Below are positions 58,946 to 64,000 of a stretch of 64,000 nt of DNA, piece by piece. Origin of the DNA: Glutamicibacter sp. PS (GTDB lineage Bacteria > Actinomycetota > Actinomycetes > Actinomycetales > Micrococcaceae). Location of the stretch: the NCBI GenBank assembly GCA_031317595.1, contig JANCMB010000001.1, forward strand, positions 2,545,610-2,609,609. Reading direction: 5' to 3'. The position numbers and the translations under genes are program-made. Under the pieces are notes generated by a model. The model was not told the DNA's origin, did no database searches, and worked only from the letters and a program-made list of their open reading frames with translations. Each line of letters starts with the position of its first letter. Positions within the stretch are counted from its first letter, which is position 1.

Positions 58946-59289
58946 TGCAGGACTTATTGGAAGTCGCCGCTGAACCTCACCGCCGGCGGTTACTTCAGTT
59001 ACTGGGATCCGGCGAACAAACGGTGTCGCAGTTGGCCACGCACTTCACCGTCTCGCGGTCGGCCATTTCGCAACATCTCCTTCTGCTCTGCGAGGTTGGC
59101 CTGCTGCAGGCACGCAAGCAGGGGCGTAGCCGCTTCTATGCACTGAACCCCGCCGGGGTCACCCAACTCAAAGCCCAACTCGATTCCTTTTGGAACAGCG
59201 AGTTGGATCTGCTCGTTGCCGAAGCTCGGCAACTGAACCCCGGGGCACTGCCACATGCGGCACCCCCGGACAATGGAGCATCATCATGA
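58945..59289 (+). CDS. ArsR-family transcriptional regulator
   Basis: A 114-residue ArsR protein. The winged HTH is QTVSQLATHFTVSRSAISQHL, with the wing GRSRFYALNP. It has no metal-binding cysteine pair in the recognition helix, so it is probably of the non-metal subgroup that is coupled to AHSA1-like genes. ATG 58945 is favoured over an in-frame GTG at 58924, since that codon lies in the operator dyad. The stop overlaps the next start by 4 bp. Confidence 0.88.
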   Translation: MQDLLEVAAEPHRRRLLQLLGSGEQTVSQLATHFTVSRSAISQHLLLLCEVGLLQARKQGRSRFYALNPAGVTQLKAQLDSFWNSELDLLVAEARQLNPGALPHAAPPDNGASS

Positions 59290-60284
59290 GTTTCGAACGA
59301 ACCGTTATTCTTCCTGTTGCCGCCGAGGTCGCCTTTGACCTAGTCACCGACCCGGCGCGCATACGTCGCTGGCAGAGCGTCGCGTGCCGCGTAGACCTAA
59401 GACTCGGCGGCGAATTCCGCTACACCATGGGCCCCGGGCACCAAGCCACTGGTACCTTCACCGAAATTGAGCCGGGGCGTCGCCTAGTCTTCGATTGGGG
59501 CTGGGAAGGGTCCGATGAAGTCCCGCCCGGGGCAACGACCGTTTTCCTCACCCTCGAACCCGTCGACGGAGGCACCGCATTGACTCTTAGGCATGAGGGT
59601 CTGGGGCCACAGCAAGCTGCGAGCCATGCCGAGGGGTGGAATCACTTCTTGGACCGGCTGAGTCGATACGCCACCACCGGTCACCCTGTGTTCGACGAAT
59701 GGAACGCCTGCCCGGAGCCCGAAAATCCCCTCGTCTCCGCCGAGGCGTCACTGGCCGCGCTACAGTTCGCTCTGGATCGGCTAACGGAGGCAGATAGCAC
59801 GCACCAAACACCCTGCACCGAGTTCACCGTCGCGGACCTCGTGGACCACCTAGCCAAGAACCTCACACTCATTGGCGTAGCGCTTGGCCTAGATCTAACC
59901 GACCGCCCAGCACTACAGCCCGAGCCGCGCATTGCCAGCTTGGCCCAGCCGGTGCTGGAAGCCTTTTATGGGCACGGACTTACCGGCGAGCTCACGCTGG
60001 GAAGTACCAGCCTACCTGCCAGCGTGGTCGCTGGCATTCTCAATCTAGAACTGCTCGTACATGGATGGGACTTTGCACAGGCCACTGCGCAGGATTTTCC
60101 GGTGGATCCAGGCTTAGCGGCATATGTCTTAGGGTTGGCTCACGAGGTAATCGGGGCACCGCAACGCGCCTCAGGCTCCTTCGGCCCGCCGACCACCATT
60201 GCCGAATCCGCGGATAGCATGGACCGACTACTCGCGTTCACCGGACGCTTCCCAGCCCCCGCCGGACAGCTTTCACACGCCTAA
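59286..60284 (+). CDS. SRPBCC (AHSA1-like) domain fused to a TIGR03086-like maleylpyruvate isomerase domain
   Basis: A 332-residue two-domain protein. Residues 1-140 are an AHSA1-type SRPBCC fold (FERTVILPVAAEVAFDLVTD, GTFTEIEPGRRLVFDW, GWNHFLDRLSRYAT). The rest (from about 155) follows the TIGR03086 pattern: LDRLTEADSTHQTPCTEFTVADLVDHLAKNL is the mycothiol-dependent maleylpyruvate isomerase-like N-terminal part, and ELLVHGWDFAQATAQ is the later conserved block. ATG 59286 overlaps the arsR stop. An ArsR-AHSA1 pair is common; the fused second domain is less so. Confidence 0.85.
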   Translation: MSFERTVILPVAAEVAFDLVTDPARIRRWQSVACRVDLRLGGEFRYTMGPGHQATGTFTEIEPGRRLVFDWGWEGSDEVPPGATTVFLTLEPVDGGTALTLRHEGLGPQQAASHAEGWNHFLDRLSRYATTGHPVFDEWNACPEPENPLVSAEASLAALQFALDRLTEADSTHQTPCTEFTVADLVDHLAKNLTLIGVALGLDLTDRPALQPEPRIASLAQPVLEAFYGHGLTGELTLGSTSLPASVVAGILNLELLVHGWDFAQATAQDFPVDPGLAAYVLGLAHEVIGAPQRASGSFGPPTTIAESADSMDRLLAFTGRFPAPAGQLSHA

Positions 60285-60316
60285 CCTTCCGCAAACGCGC
60301 GTCACTAGCCCTCGAT

Positions 60317-60334
60317 CCCTGAAGCTCATCAGGG
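60317..60334. terminator. Short hairpin after the fusion gene
   Basis: CCCTGA-N6-TCAGGG (60317-60334) between the convergent fusion gene and GntR gene. The stem is weak and there is no clear T-run. Confidence 0.4.
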
Positions 60335-60351
60335 GCTCGGGGTTAGCGCAT

Positions 60352-61134
60352 TTAGCTAGATGACGATGAGCTCCTACGGCGCAATCCGACGAACATTTCG
60401 CGCCGCAACGCATCCACGTGCTCACGCGTCACCTCTATGGCCGCCAGCGGATCATGACGCCGAAGGGCCGCAACGAGAGCACTGTGATGCCCGCGCCCCT
60501 CTTCGAGTTGTTCCTGAGGATAAGGTACAAAATACTTGGTCAGCGCCTCATAACTGGCGAGATACGCCGGCACTTCAGGAAGGGTACTGATCTCTGCCAC
60601 GAGACGATGAAACCGCGTATCGGGGATATGGTGCTCATGCCACGTGGCAGCCTGCCGTGACTGCACGATCAGCTCATCGAGCTCATCGCATTGCGCCGAA
60701 GTCGCATGCGCCGCGGCGGAAGCGGCGATCGCCGACTCCATCAGACTGCGTTGATCAATGAGCCGCAAGATTGCCTGCTCATCGGCGCGAAAGGCCTGTA
60801 CCGAGGAATCGTTGAGCTGTGGCGGGTCCTGCGCCACGAAGGTACCGCCGCCGCGACCGCGGCGGCGGTCGAGCACCCCGTCCTCAACTAGGCTCTCCAA
60901 TGCTCGCCGAGCGGTAATCACACTGACCTCAAGGCCCGCGGCAATCAGCTCCGTACTAGGCAATTTACTGCCCGGCGCCAACAGCGCATGCTCGATGGAC
61001 AGCAGAATTCTGGCGCGCACGGTTTCCACGGCGGTAAGTCGGGTGACTGCGGCGGAACCGGGAGCCGCGAACAGCAACCTGTCGACCTCGCGCTCCTGCG
61101 CCGCGCTCGGCGCCGAGATTTTTTTCGCAGCCAT
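60352..61134 (-). CDS. GntR-family regulator with FCD domain
   Basis: A 260-residue GntR protein: HTH around LPSTELIAAGLEVSVITARRAL and a wing with RRRGRGGGTF, then an FCD-type helical domain with histidines (WHEHHIPDTRFHRLVAE, GRGHHSALVAAL). It is divergent from the amidase-permease operon. A palindrome lies in the promoter. The N-terminal 40 residues before the HTH are extra for the family. Confidence 0.9.
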   Translation of the reverse strand: MAAKKISAPSAAQEREVDRLLFAAPGSAAVTRLTAVETVRARILLSIEHALLAPGSKLPSTELIAAGLEVSVITARRALESLVEDGVLDRRRGRGGGTFVAQDPPQLNDSSVQAFRADEQAILRLIDQRSLMESAIAASAAAHATSAQCDELDELIVQSRQAATWHEHHIPDTRFHRLVAEISTLPEVPAYLASYEALTKYFVPYPQEQLEEGRGHHSALVAALRRHDPLAAIEVTREHVDALRREMFVGLRRRSSSSSS

Positions 61135-61165
61135 GTATTGAGTCTATCGGCCAGATCACTTACAT

Positions 61166-61196
61166 TTGAAATCTGATCATAATGATCAGTTATAGA
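61166..61196 (+). promoter_or_regulatory. Promoter and GntR operator of the amidase-permease operon
   Basis: -35 TTGAAA (61166-61171), 18-bp spacer, -10 TTATAG (61190-61195). The perfect palindrome CTGATCA-TAA-TGATCAG (61173-61189) fills the spacer, so a bound regulator would exclude RNA polymerase. Confidence 0.8.
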
Positions 61197-61213
61197 TTCA
61201 AAGGAGCATCCCG

Positions 61214-62092
61214 GTGGCCGAAGAACTCATCGTGGGCCTCGCGCAACGCACCCCACTGCCACTCACCGACCCCCTGCCGGCATTCACCGACGACGTGGCA
61301 GCCACCCTGCGCCGCTACGGCTCGATCGATATGCTCATCTACCCCGAAATGCACCTGCATGGCAGCGAACATCTGCCCGAGGCGGAGCGCACCGCGGCCA
61401 TGGAACGCGCCGCGGTGGCCCTAACCGATCCCTTCGTGACCCGATTGGGAGAGATCGCCGCCGCACATAGGATCTGGCTATGCCCCGGAAGCATCGGAGA
61501 ATTCGATGCCGCGGGAAACTACTTCAACACTCAGCTACTCTTCGCCCCCGACGGGAAGCTGGTCGCCCACTACCGCAAGATGTTCCCCTGGCGCCCCTTC
61601 GAACCTCATCAGCCCGGCACCGATTTCGTCGTCGCCGAACTGGAGGGAGCCGGTCGGGCGGGCTTATCCATTTGCTACGACGCGTGGTTCCCAGAACATT
61701 CGCGGCATCTGGCCTGGCTAGGAGCGGACGCGATCCTCAATGTCGTCAAGACAACCAGCGAGGACCGCGAACAGGAATTGGTGCTGGCTCGAGCCAACGC
61801 CATCGTCAATCAGGTGTACGTGCTCAGCGTGAACTGCGCTCACCCGGTCGGCCGGGGTCGGTCCATCGCCGTTGACCCCGAAGGACACGTACTGGGTGAG
61901 GCTGGCCTAGGCGAAGACACCATCATCGCTAGGGTCGATCCGGAGAAGGTCCAGCGTGTACGTGCCATGGGAACGGCCGGCACCAACCGCGTGTGGTCCC
62001 AATTCCGCCACGGCGATTCCCCCATTCCACTTCCGATGTATAACGGCGCACTGGAGCCGACCCGATGGTCGCCAGGGCCCGCCAACTCATAG
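61214..62092 (+). CDS. Carbon-nitrogen hydrolase (nitrilase superfamily)
   Basis: A 292-residue nitrilase-superfamily amidase. The Glu-Lys-Cys triad is visible: Glu45 (IYPEMHLHG), Lys122 (HYRKMFPW) and Cys154 (SICYDAWFPE). GTG 61214 has an AAAGGAG site. The RKMFPWRPFE block and length fit omega-amidase or N-carbamoyl/aliphatic amidases rather than true nitrilases. First gene of an operon with an amino-acid permease, under a divergent GntR regulator, so it may deamidate or decarbamoylate an imported compound. Confidence 0.92.
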   Translation: MAEELIVGLAQRTPLPLTDPLPAFTDDVAATLRRYGSIDMLIYPEMHLHGSEHLPEAERTAAMERAAVALTDPFVTRLGEIAAAHRIWLCPGSIGEFDAAGNYFNTQLLFAPDGKLVAHYRKMFPWRPFEPHQPGTDFVVAELEGAGRAGLSICYDAWFPEHSRHLAWLGADAILNVVKTTSEDREQELVLARANAIVNQVYVLSVNCAHPVGRGRSIAVDPEGHVLGEAGLGEDTIIARVDPEKVQRVRAMGTAGTNRVWSQFRHGDSPIPLPMYNGALEPTRWSPGPANS

Positions 62093-62110
62093 AAAACAAT
62101 GGAGTTTTCC

Positions 62111-63466
62111 ATGTCCAAAACAGTCACTCTCAGCAGAACACTGAAACTACCGTCGCTGGTTATCTTCGGACTGGCCTATTTAACGCCCCTCATCGTTCTG
62201 GGCATCTTCGGGGTTATCGCCTCGCAAACCGGCGGTGCCAGCGCCAGCGCCTACCTCATCGCACTGCTTGCCATGCTTTTCACGGCGAACAGTTATGGAC
62301 GCATGGCAGCGGCCTACCCAACGGCCGGTTCGGCCTATACCTATGTGCGGCGAACCATTGACGGTCGCGTAGGCTTCCTCGTCGGTTGGGCCACGATGCT
62401 TGACTACCTCTTCCTCCCCATGGTTATCTGGCTCATCGGCGGATCCTACCTGCAGGCGCAGTTCCCCGCAGTGCCGATGCCCCTGTGGATCCTCGGATTC
62501 ATCGTGTTGACCACGGTCCTGAACATCATTGGAATCAAGGTGGCCGATCGGGTGAATCTGGTCCTCATGGCCTTCCAAATCTTGGTGATCGCCTTCTTCG
62601 TGGCCCTTTCGGTGGCTCAGGTAATGAGCCACGGGGGTGCCGGTGGATTGGTTAGCACCTCACCCTTTGTCGGGATCGACGCCACGGCGGCGGGCATTGC
62701 CGGTGGTGCGGCCATCGCGGCTTATTCCTTCCTCGGGTTTGACGCCGTGACAACGTTGACAGAAGAAACCATCAATCCGCGACGCACGGTCCCCAAGGCA
62801 ATCATGCTCGTTGCACTCATTGGTGGCGGCATCTTCGTGGTGGTCGCCTACGCCGTGCAGTTGGTTCATCCCGGCGGAAACTTTACGAACTCCGATGCGG
62901 CCGGGTTCGAGATCGCGCAACAGATCGGCGGCAACCTCTTCGGGGCGGTGTTCCTCGCGGCCCTGGTTATTGCCCAGTTCACCTCCGGCATCGCCGCCCA
63001 AGCCGCCGGTAGCCGTCTGCTTTACGCCATGGGGCGCGATGGCGTGCTGCCGCGCAGCATCTTCGGTAGACTCAACGCCCGCTGGCACACACCGGTACTG
63101 TCGATCGCAGCCATCGCCGCCATCGGGCTGATCGCCATGGTGATGGATGTGGCCACTTCGACCAGCTTCATTAATTTCGGTGCCTTCGTCGCTTTCATCA
63201 TGGTCAACGCATCGGTCATCGTCTACTGGGTCAAGGAACGCAAGCAGGGGCGCCCCCTTAATCCGTTGCTCTACGTACTGTGTCCGGCCATCGGCATGCT
63301 CGTCATCGGATTTCTCCTATACCAGCTTGATACCAACGCAATCGTACTCGGCACCTCATGGCTGCTGGTGGGGCTGATTATCCTCGCCGTTAGCACTCGC
63401 GGTTTTAGGTCACAGCCGCCTCAAATGGATGTCGAGGAAATGCAGAAGTTGGAGACCACGCACTAA
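62111..63466 (+). CDS. APC-family amino-acid/polyamine permease
   Basis: A 451-residue membrane protein with about 12 helices. The first helix LVIFGLAYLTPLIVLGIFG, the GGAAIAAYSFLGFDAVTTLTEET block (helix 6), and INPRRTVPKAIM are APC features. ATG 62111 follows GGAG; an in-frame ATG four codons upstream is less likely. Co-transcribed with the amidase, 18 bp after it. The substrate should be the amide or an amine. Confidence 0.92.
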   Translation: MSKTVTLSRTLKLPSLVIFGLAYLTPLIVLGIFGVIASQTGGASASAYLIALLAMLFTANSYGRMAAAYPTAGSAYTYVRRTIDGRVGFLVGWATMLDYLFLPMVIWLIGGSYLQAQFPAVPMPLWILGFIVLTTVLNIIGIKVADRVNLVLMAFQILVIAFFVALSVAQVMSHGGAGGLVSTSPFVGIDATAAGIAGGAAIAAYSFLGFDAVTTLTEETINPRRTVPKAIMLVALIGGGIFVVVAYAVQLVHPGGNFTNSDAAGFEIAQQIGGNLFGAVFLAALVIAQFTSGIAAQAAGSRLLYAMGRDGVLPRSIFGRLNARWHTPVLSIAAIAAIGLIAMVMDVATSTSFINFGAFVAFIMVNASVIVYWVKERKQGRPLNPLLYVLCPAIGMLVIGFLLYQLDTNAIVLGTSWLLVGLIILAVSTRGFRSQPPQMDVEEMQKLETTH

Positions 63467-63486
63467 ACCCCCTCCAAACCAGCCAC

Positions 63487-63547
63487 TGTCACCATCTCGT
63501 ATCCCACTTCACGCATCTAGCCTCGGCGGGAATACGGGGTGGTGACA
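63487..63547 (+). terminator. Long imperfect hairpin after the permease
   Basis: Arms 63487-63505 and 63529-63547 pair at 18 of 19 positions, counting two G-U pairs. It lies 20 bp after the permease stop. The distal arm overlaps the -35 box of the following lipoprotein gene. Confidence 0.6.
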
Positions 63548-63570
63548 TATCGGCATTTAAACCGTAGGGT
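63542..63570 (+). promoter_or_regulatory. Promoter of the terminal lipoprotein gene
   Basis: GTGACA (63542-63547), 17-bp spacer, TAGGGT (63565-63570). Transcription would start close before the AAAGGAGG site (63575-63582). Confidence 0.45.
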
Positions 63571-63586
63571 GGACAAAGGAGGTCTA

Positions 63587-64000
63587 GTGAAAGCTTCAAC
63601 GCACGGATTTTGTCATCGGGCAGCGGCCGTCTTGCTCCTCACAACGCTGGCCCTTGGCGGGTGTAGCGCCCCACAAGATCTTGATAGTGGCCCCAGCCCT
63701 AGCGACCCGACAGCGGAGGGACCTTGCCAAGAGCTCGTTGCCGAACTGCTGAACACCTCATCCCTTGAACCAGAACTTATTCGCGCCGATCGAACGGCCA
63801 CCGAGGACGACACTCCCAGCACGAAGTTCTATGGTGGCTTCGAAAATACCTGGTCGTGGACCGGAGATACACCCTACCTCGATCACTTCAAGGTACCCGC
63901 CGCGCTCGAGGCCAGCGCCCGAGACGGCGGTTATGAATTGGAAGTAGGCTCGATGGCCGGCGAGGAGCTCTCCCCCACCGCGGAGAACGATCAGCCAAGC
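63587..64000 (+). CDS. Predicted lipoprotein, 3' truncated by window
   Basis: The frame is open from GTG 63587 to the window end (138 codons). It starts with a basic segment, a hydrophobic run and lipobox LGGC (AAAVLLLTTLALGGCS, cysteine near residue 25), then a short Pro/Ser/Asp linker and CQELVAELLNTSS. AAAGGAGG precedes the start by 4 bp. It does not match the lipoprotein family at 4276-8114. Function unknown. Confidence 0.82.
   Translation, partial: MKASTHGFCHRAAAVLLLTTLALGGCSAPQDLDSGPSPSDPTAEGPCQELVAELLNTSSLEPELIRADRTATEDDTPSTKFYGGFENTWSWTGDTPYLDHFKVPAALEASARDGGYELEVGSMAGEELSPTAENDQPS

Noticed and set aside
1..64000. CRISPR arrays, tRNA/rRNA genes, insertion sequences, prophage or defence islands
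   Set aside because: I saw no repeat-spacer pattern, no cloverleaf or rRNA stretch, and no transposase or integrase frame. The SNF2 helicase and DUF4143 protein lack defence partners nearby.

Overview
The window is a dense, high-GC stretch of an actinobacterial chromosome, most likely from the Micrococcales and probably a Micrococcaceae member of the Arthrobacter/Glutamicibacter type; this placement is inferred from gene content, not computed. Pointers are frequent GTG/TTG starts, a mycothiol-type (TIGR03086-like) domain, a split pca gene set under IclR regulators, and lutABC under a GntR regulator. I see no rRNA, tRNA, CRISPR array, transposase, integrase or prophage gene. Almost everything reads as intact catabolic, transport and regulatory genes, so this is a nutrient-use region rather than a mobile island.

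Layout. 1-4.2 kb: the end of a DUF4143 ATPase, an XRE-cupin regulator divergent from an aminotransferase, and a GlcD-like FAD oxidase. 4.3-8.1 kb: three related lipoproteins, with a zinc alcohol dehydrogenase and a MerR regulator sitting between the first and second. 8.2-14.2 kb: a LacI regulator divergent from a five-gene operon (amino-acid-type ABC importer, Gfo/Idh dehydrogenase, DAO-type flavoenzyme) with twin perfect LacI-like operators; this is the best candidate for an undescribed pathway. 14.5-18.4 kb: OsmC with a structured leader, then an SNF2 helicase. 18.5-22.3 kb: lldR and lutABC for lactate. 22.3-22.8 kb: a MarR regulator. 22.9-33.8 kb: the 4-hydroxybenzoate/protocatechuate branch of the beta-ketoadipate pathway in two divergent units, pcaFIJR on the minus strand and MFS-iclR-pobA-pcaHGBDC on the plus strand.

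33.8-38.4 kb: a DMT exporter with a LysR regulator, a small membrane protein, an unrecognised 362-aa protein, LysE and a DUF4190 protein. 38.4-44.2 kb: YceI, then a TetR-centred group (amidohydrolase and MFS on one side, FAH hydrolase and RraA-like protein on the other). 44.2-50.6 kb: GNAT, CitE-like lyase, DUF4262, malic enzyme, an orphan excisionase-like HTH protein, an aminotransferase and an NmrA-like protein. 50.6-55.7 kb: a complete peptide ABC importer. 55.7-60.3 kb: AraC/GyrI-like regulator, DinB, orphan KAS III, EthD, ArsR and an SRPBCC/TIGR03086-like fusion. 60.3-63.5 kb: a GntR regulator divergent from a nitrilase-family amidase and an APC permease. A lipoprotein gene runs off the right edge.

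How the genes fit together. PobA makes protocatechuate, PcaHGBDC take it to beta-ketoadipate, and PcaIJ plus PcaF release succinyl-CoA and acetyl-CoA, while the MFS protein imports the aromatic acid. Lactate oxidation and malic enzyme link to the same central pools. Several promoters share one architecture: a -35 box, an 18-bp spacer containing or abutting a dyad, and a TA-rich -10 box. In two regulators (MerR and ArsR) the -10 box TAACGT lies exactly 7 nt before the start codon, which predicts leaderless mRNAs.
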